Shown here piece by piece: positions 1 to 9,457 of a DNA stretch of 54,849 nucleotides. Position 1 is the first letter of the stretch, and every line of letters starts with the position of its first letter. The notes under the pieces are model-generated. The model worked only from the letters and a program-made list of their open reading frames with translations, ran no database searches and was not told where the DNA came from. The translations under genes were made by a program, and so were the position numbers. Origin of the DNA: Candidatus Zixiibacteriota bacterium (GTDB taxonomy: Bacteria; Zixibacteria; MSB-5A5; UBA10806); NCBI GenBank assembly GCA_024641335.1, contig JAHEDG010000017.1:1-54849 (forward strand). The letters are read 5' to 3'.

Positions 1-470
1 TCGTCGCTGCCGCCGTCACTCTGACGGACAGCCGAGTAAACATCGCCGAAACCGCTGATCTCCAGCTGAACCGGCTCTTCGGATTGCTCTCCGCCGGAAC
101 CGGCATTCATACCCATCGGCTCGCTTATGGCTCCTTTGATCTCGCCGACCAGACCGCGAAGATCTGTGGTCAGGCCGTTTATCTCGGCCAATTCGACATT
201 CTCCCTGTTTGCCGAATTGCTCCTTATCTCGGCGACTTCGGAGCTAAGATCGGCCACGGAGTTTTCGATCTTCGAGAGATCGACACTTCCGGCCGGCCTG
301 TTCCGCAGGTCATTGAAGTCCTTCTTATATTTAGCCTCCAGATCATTCAGGCGATTTTCCAGCTTATCGAGTTTATCCAATACCGCCGAAAAACCCTGGG
401 CATGCGCACCCGCAGACAGTATTAGAGAGGCTACAAAAAGAAAGATCGCTATTTTGAGTATCCTGTTCAT
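1..470 (-). CDS. Porin-like outer-membrane protein, N-terminal part (cut by window edge)
   Basis: The frame is open from an ATG at 470 to the window edge, with a GGAGGA ribosome binding site at 475-480. The product starts with a signal peptide ending near AHA-Q (about residue 25). A predicted coiled coil of about 25-110 follows, rich in L/E/K/D (LDKLDKLENRLNDLEAKY). A Gly/Ser linker then leads to ISGFGDVYSA, which resembles the first beta strand of porin-like outer-membrane proteins that have a periplasmic coiled coil. The rest of the protein lies outside the window, so the barrel is inferred. It follows cheW by 23 bases on the same strand and could be co-transcribed with it. The substrate is unknown. 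Confidence 0.75.
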   Translation of the reverse strand, partial: MNRILKIAIFLFVASLILSAGAHAQGFSAVLDKLDKLENRLNDLEAKYKKDFNDLRNRPAGSVDLSKIENSVADLSSEVAEIRSNSANRENVELAEINGLTTDLRGLVGEIKGAISEPMGMNAGSGGEQSEEPVQLEISGFGDVYSAVRQSDGGSD

Positions 471-493
471 TGTTTCCTCCAAGACAAAATCGC

Positions 494-1024
494 CTATTTT
501 ATGACTATATCCGGGTTAAGCTGACATACCGCCTGCTTAATTGTCTCCGAATACATGACCTTATCGACATCGAGAAGGATCTTGACATCCTCGCCGACCT
601 TGCCCATTCCCTTGATGAAACGGCTGGTCTCGCTGCCGCTGATTCTGGGCGGAGGATCGATATCCTTCTTCTCTATATCTATAACTTCCGATACCGAATC
701 GACAATCACGCCGACCAGCATGCCGGCGATATCGACCACGATTATGCAGGTACGTTCGTCGTAGGCACGTTCTTCCATGCTGAAACGAAGCCTGATATCG
801 ATAACCGGTATAACCTTCCCGCGAAGGTTGATTACTCCTTTTACATAAGACGGCATGTCGGGAAGATCGGTGATCTTCTGCACGCCTATAATCTCGGTGA
901 CGTTCCTGATGTCTATCCCGTACTCCTCATTGCGAATCGCGAAGGTTAAAAACTTATCCTCCTGCGCGTCCGTCTGCTCCTCGTCAATAGCAAGAGCGGT
1001 CGCTGTTTGCTCGATATTTGCCAT
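494..1024 (-). CDS. cheW: Chemotaxis coupling protein CheW
   Basis: This is a 176-residue single-domain CheW protein. In the family it is the cytoplasmic adaptor that joins chemoreceptors to the kinase CheA. The CheW/SH3-like domain covers about residues 22-170 and shows the usual order: a LTFAIRNEEYGIDI start, VTEIIGVQKITDLPDMPSYVKGVINLRG in the middle, IPVIDIR, and a VGVIVDSVSEV segment. The first 20 residues are an acidic, Gln-rich tail. It lies alone here without cheA or receptors, and the porin-like gene follows. A solitary CheW may serve a chemosensory cluster elsewhere in the genome. Confidence 0.95.
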   Translation of the reverse strand: MANIEQTATALAIDEEQTDAQEDKFLTFAIRNEEYGIDIRNVTEIIGVQKITDLPDMPSYVKGVINLRGKVIPVIDIRLRFSMEERAYDERTCIIVVDIAGMLVGVIVDSVSEVIDIEKKDIDPPPRISGSETSRFIKGMGKVGEDVKILLDVDKVMYSETIKQAVCQLNPDIVIK

Positions 1025-1107
1025 TTGCTCTCCTCTTTTCGTTTTCCGCGATTAGTATCGCGAGACGTTCTACCCGTTGATTACCTGGATCCAGCCCCGG
1101 CGCCAAG

Positions 1108-1377
1108 TCAGCATGGATTGAAATAATTAGGCGGTGACGGTCTGGGGGAAGAACCGTCACCGCCAGGAAAACCCAGTGGCAGGACCAGGTTTAGAGCTTT
1201 AAAAGAACCTAATTCGCTTTCACTAAATATCTTCCGGCTCGTAAAATTTGAATCTATTTCCGTCGGACATTTGTTCTCTCCGTTACAGCCGGATCTGGAT
1301 TCATCGCTTTCGGAATTCGTCAGCATTACGCTTTCTGATCGATCCGCTGTTTTTGTCTGTATTCTCCGTTGTCTCAT
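1108..1377 (-). CDS. Small unknown protein, 89 residues
   Basis: I do not recognise this protein. I chose the ATG at 1377 because AAAGG lies 9 bases upstream; an earlier in-frame start at 1425 has no such site. The product is hydrophilic, rich in Ser, Glu and Asn, has a CNGENKC pair of cysteines near the middle and ends in a Gly/Pro-rich tail with a terminal Cys (PPNYFNPC). There is no signal peptide or membrane segment. The codons for the tail lie in a perfect 12-bp hairpin that may also end transcription. It sits between the response regulator and cheW on the same strand. It may not be a real gene. Confidence 0.35.
   Translation of the reverse strand: MRQRRIQTKTADRSESVMLTNSESDESRSGCNGENKCPTEIDSNFTSRKIFSESELGSFKALNLVLPLGFPGGDGSSPRPSPPNYFNPC
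1130..1164 (-). terminator. Perfect 12-bp hairpin at the end of the small gene
   Basis: GGCGGTGACGGT (1130-1141) pairs perfectly with ACCGTCACCGCC (1153-1164) around an 11-base loop. On the minus strand it is followed by the T-rich stretch TAATTATTTC, so it could act as a terminator upstream of cheW. It lies inside the last codons of the 89-residue frame. Confidence 0.45.
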
Positions 1378-1541
1378 TTTTATTACCTTTAGGCATACAA
1401 ATACTGAATCGAATAATACCGACAAACGCTGAACTGGTGGAAATCCCAGTTCTGATAGTGGAAATATCTGGGGGAACCGATATGGAACTGTAACTCTATA
1501 TTTAATTGTGAGTAAGGAATAACATACAGAAATTGAACAGC

Positions 1542-2195
1542 TTAAGATTCCAGAGTTGTCAAGCCTTCTTTTATAGCGTACTTGGTTAATTCCGCAACAC
1601 TTTTGATGTTCAGCTTTTTCATTATATGCTGACGGTGGAAATCCGCGGTCTTAATACTTACACTTAACATCTCACCTATTTCCCTCGAACTTCGTCCTTC
1701 AGCGATAAGTTGCAACACTTCCCGTTCCCGACCGCTTAACAGCCTAAATGAAGATGAATCTTCATCTTCGATCTTATTAATATAACCGTCGACTACAATT
1801 CCCGCGATTTGCGGGGAGAGATAAACCTGATTATTGATTATGGTCCTGATAGCCGTGACCAATTCGCCGAACGCGCAGTTTTTGGGCAGATATCCCGAGG
1901 CTCCCGCCTTAAGCATCTCGGTGACATAACCCTTGTCAGGGTACATGGATAAGGCCAGTATTTTGATATCGGGATGACTGATTTTAATTTGACGGGTGGC
2001 TTCCATACCGTTCATTTCCGGCATAGCCACATCCATGACAATTACATCGGGTTCCATTTCCCCGGCAAGGCTGACCGCGGCTCGTCCGTCATCGGCTTCC
2101 GCTATTACGCTTAAATCGGCCTGCTTTTCAATTAGAGAACGCAGACCTTCCCTTATAACCTGATGATCATCGACCAGCATAATCCTTATACTCAT
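1542..2195 (-). CDS. NarL/FixJ-type response regulator
   Basis: This 217-residue protein has a receiver domain (about 1-120) with D9/D10, phosphoacceptor D55 in VIVMDVAMPE and K105 in LPKN. It also has a C-terminal LuxR-type helix-turn-helix (about 148-213), with SGREREVLQLIAEG and the recognition segment SIKTADFHRQHIMKKL. When phosphorylated, such proteins bind DNA as dimers. Its start overlaps the end of the upstream histidine kinase gene by 4 bases (ATGA), so the two are translationally coupled and are very probably a cognate pair. Targets cannot be seen here. Confidence 0.93.
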   Translation of the reverse strand: MSIRIMLVDDHQVIREGLRSLIEKQADLSVIAEADDGRAAVSLAGEMEPDVIVMDVAMPEMNGMEATRQIKISHPDIKILALSMYPDKGYVTEMLKAGASGYLPKNCAFGELVTAIRTIINNQVYLSPQIAGIVVDGYINKIEDEDSSSFRLLSGREREVLQLIAEGRSSREIGEMLSVSIKTADFHRQHIMKKLNIKSVAELTKYAIKEGLTTLES

Positions 2196-5100
2196 GACGC
2201 GCTCAATTCGGTACTGTTTTCTATTTTATTGAGAGGAGCGATAATAGTAACCCGGCACCCATCCGATGGTCGGCTGTCAATTATTATCCGTCCGCCGATC
2301 GATTCCAGACGTTCACGGATACTGAAAAGTCCGAAACCGCCGGATTGATTGATCTCCCAACTGGCGTTCAACGGATCGAACCCGACTCCGTCGTCCTCTA
2401 CTTTTACGGCGAAATCGTTGAAGCTTTTCATTATAGATACCTTGACCCAACTCGCTCCGGAATGTTTGGCGACATTCAAAAGGATTTCGCGTACTGCCCG
2501 AAATATGATCACCTTCTCGCTTTCGTCGGGAGTCTGCGGCAAACCATCGTCATAAAACTCCACGGGAATACCGTACTGGCTCTCGAACTGTTCGCCCAGC
2601 CATTCGATAGCTTTTCCCAGACCCAGTTCGTAAAGAATAGGCGGGCTGAGTTCGAATGTCAATGACCAGGTGTCCCGAATAGTTTTTTCAAGAAGATCTA
2701 TGACCTCGTCCATTCCGTTCCGCATTTCGCTGTCGGGTTCGGGAGGGCGAATTAGCGAGAGTTTGAGTTTCGAACTGACCAGATTCTGCCCTATCCGGTC
2801 GTGCAGATCGGCGGCGATTCTCCGTCTTTCCCGCTCCTCGGCCATGGAAAGCTCCGTGGCCAATGAACGCAACTGTCGTTGATACTCGAAAAGCCGTTTT
2901 TCCGATACTTTCCGCAGAGTGATATCTTCTCCGGAACTTAAAGTGCCTATAATATTATTATCCGAATCTCTAAGGAGAGTATTATGCCAGGCTATCATCT
3001 TTTCCTGGCCGCCTCCCGATACGATTTCATTTTCATGATATTCGAATATTCCTATATCACCGGAAATTAATCGATCGAATTCCCGTTTAAGGTCTTTATT
3101 CAATCCTTTCGGAATATAATTTTCAAACCAGTTCTTTCCCAGAATATCTTTCTCATCATATTCCAAAACCGAGCAGCCTTTTTTATTTATAAGAGAAACT
3201 TCACCCTTCGAATTAAGGGCCATCAGGATCGTGCCGGCTATATCAAGATATTTCCGAGCTTTTTCACGTTCCATGATGATTTTTTCTTCTGCCTGTTTTC
3301 TAGCCAGGGCAATACCGATACTGGTTGATATTTTCTCGAGAAACGACAACATCCCCGGCCGAAGCATATCTCCGCGTTTATCGTTAAGCTGAATCAGACC
3401 GAGCGTATCAGAATACGACTTCAATGGAATCAGTACCACCGTTTCATATCCTTCGCCGTTACAACGGTTTCTGGTTCTGGCTTGCCTGTCATTTTCGGTA
3501 GTGGAGGCCAGCAGGTCCGACGTGCTGTTGGTCCAGAAACTCCCCGCGTCGCTGAAAAAGGGTAGCGACGAATTACATCTTCCGCTTAAGACATTGCCGC
3601 ACATGCATTCCAGAAACGGATTATGATTCTTATCCCGAAGAATTTCCCCCAGGTTGTTGCGGACGCACAAATTATTCTCCTTAATTACAAACTGTTCCGG
3701 AAAACCTATGGTCTCGATATATGGATAATCATCCTTCTCTTTCAAGCGGATTCCCACCGCTTGAAATCCGGTGTAGTTTTTAATTACGGTCAATATCTGA
3801 CGTATTATTTCAGGTGTTTCATCTGTACTGTTCAACAAACCGAGAATTTCTCCGGCGAAAATTAAGCGCTGTTCCGCCTGCTTCCGCTCGGTGATATCCT
3901 CGATTAAGGTAACGAAATGATCTTTATCAAGACCATAAGCGTTATAGCTCAACCATTTACCCCATGGCTCGAAATATAGTTCGAACTTATATTCTTTGTC
4001 CGCGTCCTTGATCTTCCTGACAGGATCGATAAGATCGGGATATTTTTCGAACATATTGGGGAACAACTCTGTTATTCTCCTGCCTACTATGTCCGATCGT
4101 TTAATGCCGGCTAATTTTTCGAACGCGTCATTGATTTCGATAAACTCGAAATCTATCGGCTCGCCGCTTTTGTCATTGATAATCCGGCAGTAATTGAAGC
4201 TGTTTGTCGTGTTCTGAATGAGCGACTTGAATTTATTCTCGCTGGCCTGAAACTGCTCCTCGGCGGCTTTCCGGGCGATAGCCACTCCCAGGCTGGCCGC
4301 CACCTCCTCGAAAAACTCGATTATATCCGGGGAAAACATATTTATTCTCTTATCCCCCAAAACGAGCAGACCGACTGTTTCCGAACCGGATCTAAGCGGT
4401 ATATAAGCCGCTGATCTTATCCCGGCGGCAATACAGCTGTTCCGCATTATTATATCGCTTTTATTGTTTTTGATATTCCGCATGAATAAAATAAGATCAT
4501 TAATCCAGAAACTGCCTGTTTTTGTATGATTTGAGAAATCACAATCGGTCTTGCAGGATATTACTTTACCGCATAAGCATTCCAATAGAGGCTTGCCGGA
4601 ATTATCACAAACAACTTTCCCATCTGAATCGAGCTTGCATAAAATATTCTCGCTTTCGAAAAATCCATCCGGATATCCGAGCGTTTCGACAAGAGTGTAA
4701 TCATCTCCTTTCTTAACTCGCAGGGCCACTCCGTCATATCCGCCGAATTCTTTGATTTTTCGTAATATCTCTCGCAGCGTATCTGATTTTACCCAGCCTT
4801 GATTCATATCCTTGAGTATTTGAGTAATAAATCTTCGGCGGTTTTGGGCCAATTTTTTCTCATTAATCTCATCGACCAGTTTCTTTACCGTCTCCCTGAG
4901 CTTATCGGTTCTCTCTTCGATCCGGATTTCCAGAGAATCTTGAATGGTTAGGAGTTCTTCTTCGGCTTTTCTCCGTGCGGCCAGATCCAGCTTGTGAGAA
5001 AATAGACTCCAGATCATACCCATAATCAAGCCCAGGCAAGCCATTACCAGGAATGATATTTCCCAACTTAACAGGTTTCGTTGATATTGGGTTATCTGCA

Positions 5101-5845
5101 GCGACAAACCTGGCCCATCAGAATTTAGAGGAACGATCAGAACATTGTTTGGATTGATCGCTTTGATTGTCGGTAGTTCCGCTACTACCTCACCATTGGG
5201 ATCAAGAAGCCTTAACTGGTTGTTTTCCGGGAATTCCTTATGAATCCGCCGAACAGAATTCTCAAGGAGTTTTCGACAGGAATAAGACGCTCCGAAAATC
5301 CCGGCCAACGTATCGCCATTATAGCAGGGAGAATATATCTCCAGGTATTTATCATCGTTTATCACACCGAATAGGGGGTCGTTTATCGAAGATCGTTTTT
5401 GCGGCGTAATTTTGAACGAATGAGCCTGATCGGGCAGTGATATTTTCTGTCCGATCTTTCTTTTTTCCTCATTTGTGTAAACTGCCCTGCGAATAACTGA
5501 ATCAGCGTCCGCCCAAAAAACAACCTCGACATCATTATGACGGGCCGTAAAATCCCACGTTATCTGGTCAAAGGCGTTTTCATTCAAATTGTGGCGCAAA
5601 AGATCTTTTCCCAATTCATCGAGGAAAACCTGATGAGCCTCCAGATCCTTGATAACACTATTTTGGATAAATTCGCTATCATTTTTCAAATGTGCTCTCA
5701 GATCATCATATTCAACTTCGATTAGAACGAGAACGATAGACGCGAATAATATAATAAACAGAATCGCCAGAAGACCCGGTCCAGCCCAAATATAGTTGTT
5801 TTCCGATACCAGTTTTCGCCAAACTCCTGTGAATATCTTCCTCAA
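2192..5845 (-). CDS. Multi-sensor histidine kinase (NarX/LiaS-type catalytic core)
   Basis: This is a 1217-residue membrane kinase. A membrane helix at about 20-43 and another near 260-285 bracket an extracytoplasmic sensor of about 215 residues. The cytoplasm holds a coiled coil, then GAF (about 345-520), PAS (about 535-655), a second GAF (about 665-840) and PAS (about 850-975). A HisKA_3 dimerisation helix follows, with phosphoacceptor His in RIAADLHDRIGQ, then an HATPase_c domain (VEDDGVGFDP, GGFGLFSIRERL). Both GAF domains carry a Cys cluster (LECLCG / LECMCG plus a later Cys) followed by a GSFW segment, so they look like an internal duplication. The end overlaps the response regulator gene by 4 bases. 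The signal is unknown. Confidence 0.92.
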   Translation of the reverse strand: MRKIFTGVWRKLVSENNYIWAGPGLLAILFIILFASIVLVLIEVEYDDLRAHLKNDSEFIQNSVIKDLEAHQVFLDELGKDLLRHNLNENAFDQITWDFTARHNDVEVVFWADADSVIRRAVYTNEEKRKIGQKISLPDQAHSFKITPQKRSSINDPLFGVINDDKYLEIYSPCYNGDTLAGIFGASYSCRKLLENSVRRIHKEFPENNQLRLLDPNGEVVAELPTIKAINPNNVLIVPLNSDGPGLSLQITQYQRNLLSWEISFLVMACLGLIMGMIWSLFSHKLDLAARRKAEEELLTIQDSLEIRIEERTDKLRETVKKLVDEINEKKLAQNRRRFITQILKDMNQGWVKSDTLREILRKIKEFGGYDGVALRVKKGDDYTLVETLGYPDGFFESENILCKLDSDGKVVCDNSGKPLLECLCGKVISCKTDCDFSNHTKTGSFWINDLILFMRNIKNNKSDIIMRNSCIAAGIRSAAYIPLRSGSETVGLLVLGDKRINMFSPDIIEFFEEVAASLGVAIARKAAEEQFQASENKFKSLIQNTTNSFNYCRIINDKSGEPIDFEFIEINDAFEKLAGIKRSDIVGRRITELFPNMFEKYPDLIDPVRKIKDADKEYKFELYFEPWGKWLSYNAYGLDKDHFVTLIEDITERKQAEQRLIFAGEILGLLNSTDETPEIIRQILTVIKNYTGFQAVGIRLKEKDDYPYIETIGFPEQFVIKENNLCVRNNLGEILRDKNHNPFLECMCGNVLSGRCNSSLPFFSDAGSFWTNSTSDLLASTTENDRQARTRNRCNGEGYETVVLIPLKSYSDTLGLIQLNDKRGDMLRPGMLSFLEKISTSIGIALARKQAEEKIIMEREKARKYLDIAGTILMALNSKGEVSLINKKGCSVLEYDEKDILGKNWFENYIPKGLNKDLKREFDRLISGDIGIFEYHENEIVSGGGQEKMIAWHNTLLRDSDNNIIGTLSSGEDITLRKVSEKRLFEYQRQLRSLATELSMAEERERRRIAADLHDRIGQNLVSSKLKLSLIRPPEPDSEMRNGMDEVIDLLEKTIRDTWSLTFELSPPILYELGLGKAIEWLGEQFESQYGIPVEFYDDGLPQTPDESEKVIIFRAVREILLNVAKHSGASWVKVSIMKSFNDFAVKVEDDGVGFDPLNASWEINQSGGFGLFSIRERLESIGGRIIIDSRPSDGCRVTIIAPLNKIENSTELSAS

Positions 5846-6549
5846 TTTTAGAATCCTCTAAGTGGGTTAATTACAATTTGACCGGTGTTAGCGCGGGTCG
5901 TAATACAACCCTCCAACAGCGAATAGAATATAGTTCGATGACGCGGTTATTCAGATCCATTCTCAGATTCCCCCAATGGTATCCGCTTCTGCTGGCAGAT
6001 TAGCTCCTGACATTATGTTATCGTCAGCTCATTCGATAACCTGAATTCCATAAATCGGTTTAGAGCATTTTATTACAGTTTTATCGCCATTTCTCGCTCA
6101 GCGAATCGAGTTATCTCTCAGTTAGGAACCTTAATATTGCTCAAACCTAAAGCGGCTTTTCAAACGCCTCGCGGGAATTACCTATGGCATTGTTAATAAA
6201 GAAGTTACGCTTACCGCCCTAAATTACTCACCAGGAGATGCTATGCCGCTCAAGGGAGAATTAATTCCTTTTGATTCTAACTATTTTCAAGGCCTCGACT
6301 GTCGATCAAGAGTCCCGATGTTTTAATCTTCTCATTTCCGGTTACCAAGCCGAATCTTAGTAACTTTCAATAATCTTATAATACTGAGACTGGTCAAAAA
6401 TTCGCCGTAGTATCTATTGGCTTGTATATCAACAGGTTAGTTCGACATCGCAAAAATTCTAAACAAATCCCTGAAAAAAATGAAACCCAATAAAATAACG
6501 TCCGTAATATAACGCATGTTGGATAACGAACGTTTGAGAAGGAGAGATT
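5846..6549. other. Long intergenic region between kinase and TetR genes
   Basis: About 700 bases separate the divergent kinase and TetR genes. I see no convincing gene. A 27-codon frame at 6241-6324 has a good AGGAG site but no recognisable product. The stretch nearest tetR holds an imperfect dyad (described separately). The rest presumably holds the promoters of both flanking genes, but no strong -35/-10 pair stands out. Confidence 0.4.
6497..6520. promoter_or_regulatory. Imperfect dyad, candidate TetR operator
   Basis: AACGTCCGT and ACGCATGTT are inverted copies (7 of 9 positions match) separated by AATATA. The site lies 30 bases upstream of the TetR start, where autoregulatory operators of this family usually sit. 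The assignment is inferred from position and symmetry only. Confidence 0.35.
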
Positions 6550-7131
6550 ATGCCCCCGAAAACCGTTTTTACAAAAGATGACGTGATCCAGGCGGGTTTC
6601 GAAATAATACAAGAGCAAGGATTTCAAGCACTTACGGCCCGCGAGGTGGCTCGCGCGCTGAAATCGTCGACCGCTCCGGTCTATAGCAATTTCGAATCAA
6701 TGAGGTTATTGGAGAAGGAAGTTCTCCTTAGGGCCAACGCCCTGCAAATGGAGTATATGACTCGATCTTATACCGATCGAGTATTCTTAAATATGGGAAT
6801 TGGGTATGCCATTTTTGCCCGTGAGCAGTGCCGCCTTTTTAGAGCACTATACTTGGAAAAAAGCGAAAATAAGGATCTGCTGTACGATCTCGAAAAATCA
6901 ATGAGAAGCCGGATGGTTAAAGATACCAGGCTATCGTCTCTGACCGATCAGGAAAGACATTCCCTTTTGGATAAGATGTGGATCTTCACGCACGGCATGG
7001 CCACCATGATCTGCGTGGGATTAGCCGAGGATAACAGTGATGAATATATAACTAAAACACTAATGGACGTCGGATCGGCCGTAATCGGCGCCGTGTTCAT
7101 GAATAAACAATCTAATCAGGAGCAGCAATGA
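6550..7131 (+). CDS. TetR/AcrR-family transcriptional regulator
   Basis: This 193-residue protein has an N-terminal TetR helix-turn-helix (about 8-55; KDDVIQAGFEIIQEQGF, LTAREVARALKSSTAPVYSNF) and a helical C-terminal domain for ligand binding and dimerisation. An AGGAGA site precedes the ATG. The stop overlaps the start of the TonB-dependent receptor gene by 4 bases (ATGA), so regulator and receptor are made from one message. This suggests that it controls its own operon in response to the receptor's substrate or a related compound. The ligand cannot be read from the sequence. Confidence 0.92.
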   Translation: MPPKTVFTKDDVIQAGFEIIQEQGFQALTAREVARALKSSTAPVYSNFESMRLLEKEVLLRANALQMEYMTRSYTDRVFLNMGIGYAIFAREQCRLFRALYLEKSENKDLLYDLEKSMRSRMVKDTRLSSLTDQERHSLLDKMWIFTHGMATMICVGLAEDNSDEYITKTLMDVGSAVIGAVFMNKQSNQEQQ

Positions 7132-9431
7132 AAAAGAAAACATTGGCGAGCATTCTGGCGATATTCCTGGCGGTTTTTTCGACCGCAAATCTACTCGCGG
7201 ACGAAATCCCGGTGGGTACTATTAAGGGAAAGGTTGTCGATTCCGAAACCAAGTCTCCATTGCCTGGTGTCTCTATTTCCATTCTCGATACGAGAAATGG
7301 AACCAACAGCGACCCCGACGGCAATTTTACTATCAATAATATCCCTGTTGGGACCTACAGTCTTCGTTTCAACTGTATCGGATTCGAATCAAGTGTCAAG
7401 ACCGATATTATTGTAAAGCCCAAGCGTATCACGTTCGTACAGGCCCATCTCGGAGTTTCCCCGGTGCGGACGAATGAAGTAATAGTCACCGGCGGCGTTT
7501 TCGCGCGGCAGGAGAACGAGCCGACCAGCACGATCAATTTTTCGGCCGAGGAGATCCGTAGATCACCCGGCACAGCGGGCGATGTCAGCCGTATTCTGAT
7601 GACATTGCCGAGTGTGGCCAAGGTCAACGATTTATCAAACAGTCTGGTTGTCAGAGGCGGCAGTCCCAATGAGAACGGGTTTTTCGTGGACAACATAGAA
7701 ATCCCTAATATCAACCACTATCCCGTCCAGGGCTCATCGGGCGGCCCGATAGGATTGATCAATGTCGATTTCATCCAGGACGCCGATTTCTCGTCAGGCG
7801 GCTTCTCCAGCGCATACGGCGATCGGCTATCGTCGGTAATGAACCTGACTTTTCGCGAGGGTAACCGTGACGAGCTTGACGGCCAGCTCGATATGGCCTT
7901 TGCCGGCGTCGGTATTGCCGCCGAGGGTCCCGTTGCTGCCGGTAGAGGCTCCTGGCTTCTCTCGGTTCGCAAAAGTTATCTCGATTTGCTTGTCGACGCT
8001 ATCGGTACGGGGGTGGCCCCCAAGTACAGTGATTATCAGGGGAAATTCGTTTACGATCTTAATCCCGGCAACAAGTTGACCGCCCTGGGAATACTTGGTA
8101 TCGATTATATTAAGTTCAATAAAGACGAAGCGGAAGATGTGGGCTATAACGCGTACGGTACGTCGAGATCCAGGGAAGGCGCGGCCGGCGTGAACTGGCG
8201 TTATCTCTGGAGTGAAAAAGGATATTCCAATACCGCTCTATCGTATTTCGGAACATGGGGGAAAAACGATTTTATCGAGACAGCAAGCGAAAACCTATTG
8301 ACTGAAAACGAAAATTTCGAACAGACATACCAGCTGCGCAATATCAACTTCTACCGCTTTAACAGATCGTTCGAGGCCGAGTTCGGGTTCGACGCGAAAA
8401 TAGTCGGAGTCGACTACGACAATTATCTCGGGCCGTATACCGATCCGTTCGGCAATCCGATTCCCGCTTACCTTGTTAGGGATAATTTCTGGTCGCGGAA
8501 GGGGGGAGCGTTCGTAAACTTGTCGTGGAAACCTTTCACAAGGCTGACCTTGAGTCCCGGGGCGCGTTATGATTATTTCGCCTATAACAAAAGCGGCAAT
8601 ATCTCGCCCCGTTTCTCATTCTCTTTCGATATCGACGATTTGACATCGTTCAACGGCGCCGGCGGAATATACTATCAGAACCTGCCTTTAGTGCTTCTCA
8701 CTCAGCAAGTGGAAAATAAAGATCTCAAAGATCCGGTAGCCACTCATTATGTTCTGGGAATAAACCGTCTTCTAACCGAAAACACTCGTTTGACCTTAGA
8801 GGTATACGATAAAGAGTACAAGAATTTCCCGGTAGACCCGTCGACACCGTCTCTGTTTGTCATAGACGAGATCGCCTACCGTTACGGTTTCTATTTTACT
8901 CATGAACCTCTGACGGATATAGGCAAAAGCTACTCCCGAGGCGTGGAATTAACCCTTCAGAAGAAGCTGGTCGAGGATGTCTATGGCCTCATCAGCGGAT
9001 CTTATTTCCGGTCGCGCTACCAGGGCGGCGACGGTGTCTGGAGAGACAGGATTTTCGACAACCAGTTCTCTTTCAGCGCCGAAGGCGGTTACAAGCCGAA
9101 CAGCAAATGGGAATTCAGTTTGAGGTGGATCTACGCCGGCGGAGTGCCGTACACGCCATTCGACCTGACAGCCTCGGAGGCGATAAACAGGGGAGTGATT
9201 GATAACGCCAAAGTTAATCAGGATCGTTACCCCGCGTATCATTCGCTCAACGTGCGCTGCGACAGACGATTCAATTTCAAAGGCTCGAACTTGATACTTT
9301 ACGCCAGTGTCTGGAACGCCTATAATCGGAAGAACGTGGCCGGATACTACTGGAACGAGATCGAGCGCGGGCAGGACTCCATGAATCAGTGGGGCCTTCT
9401 GCCGGTAATCGGGATGGAGTACGATTTTTAG
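7128..9431 (+). CDS. TonB-dependent outer-membrane receptor with N-terminal CarboxypepD_reg-like domain
   Basis: The protein has 767 residues. A signal peptide (about 1-24, ending LLADEIP) is followed by a carboxypeptidase regulatory-like beta-sandwich (about 30-110; GTIKGKVVDSETKSPLPGVSI), a plug domain (about 120-225; LVVRGGSPNENGFFVDNIEI) and a long beta-barrel that ends in an aromatic-rich strand with terminal Phe (GMEYDF). In the family such receptors import scarce substrates across the outer membrane using energy from TonB/ExbBD. The extra N-terminal domain is typical of Bacteroidota and other FCB bacteria. It is coupled to the TetR gene by a 4-base overlap. No substrate enzyme or TonB gene is adjacent, so the substrate is unknown. 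Confidence 0.92.
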   Translation: MKKKTLASILAIFLAVFSTANLLADEIPVGTIKGKVVDSETKSPLPGVSISILDTRNGTNSDPDGNFTINNIPVGTYSLRFNCIGFESSVKTDIIVKPKRITFVQAHLGVSPVRTNEVIVTGGVFARQENEPTSTINFSAEEIRRSPGTAGDVSRILMTLPSVAKVNDLSNSLVVRGGSPNENGFFVDNIEIPNINHYPVQGSSGGPIGLINVDFIQDADFSSGGFSSAYGDRLSSVMNLTFREGNRDELDGQLDMAFAGVGIAAEGPVAAGRGSWLLSVRKSYLDLLVDAIGTGVAPKYSDYQGKFVYDLNPGNKLTALGILGIDYIKFNKDEAEDVGYNAYGTSRSREGAAGVNWRYLWSEKGYSNTALSYFGTWGKNDFIETASENLLTENENFEQTYQLRNINFYRFNRSFEAEFGFDAKIVGVDYDNYLGPYTDPFGNPIPAYLVRDNFWSRKGGAFVNLSWKPFTRLTLSPGARYDYFAYNKSGNISPRFSFSFDIDDLTSFNGAGGIYYQNLPLVLLTQQVENKDLKDPVATHYVLGINRLLTENTRLTLEVYDKEYKNFPVDPSTPSLFVIDEIAYRYGFYFTHEPLTDIGKSYSRGVELTLQKKLVEDVYGLISGSYFRSRYQGGDGVWRDRIFDNQFSFSAEGGYKPNSKWEFSLRWIYAGGVPYTPFDLTASEAINRGVIDNAKVNQDRYPAYHSLNVRCDRRFNFKGSNLILYASVWNAYNRKNVAGYYWNEIERGQDSMNQWGLLPVIGMEYDF

Positions 9432-9457
9432 CCCCGATGCCAAGGGATAGAAAACAG

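Noticed and set aside
6241-6324. 27-codon frame with a good AGGAG site
   Set aside because: It is too short, has no recognisable product and lies in an otherwise featureless gap. Only conservation could support it.
6394-6627. 77-codon minus-strand frame across the tetR start
   Set aside because: It overlaps the tetR start and the candidate operator and has no ribosome binding site or family.
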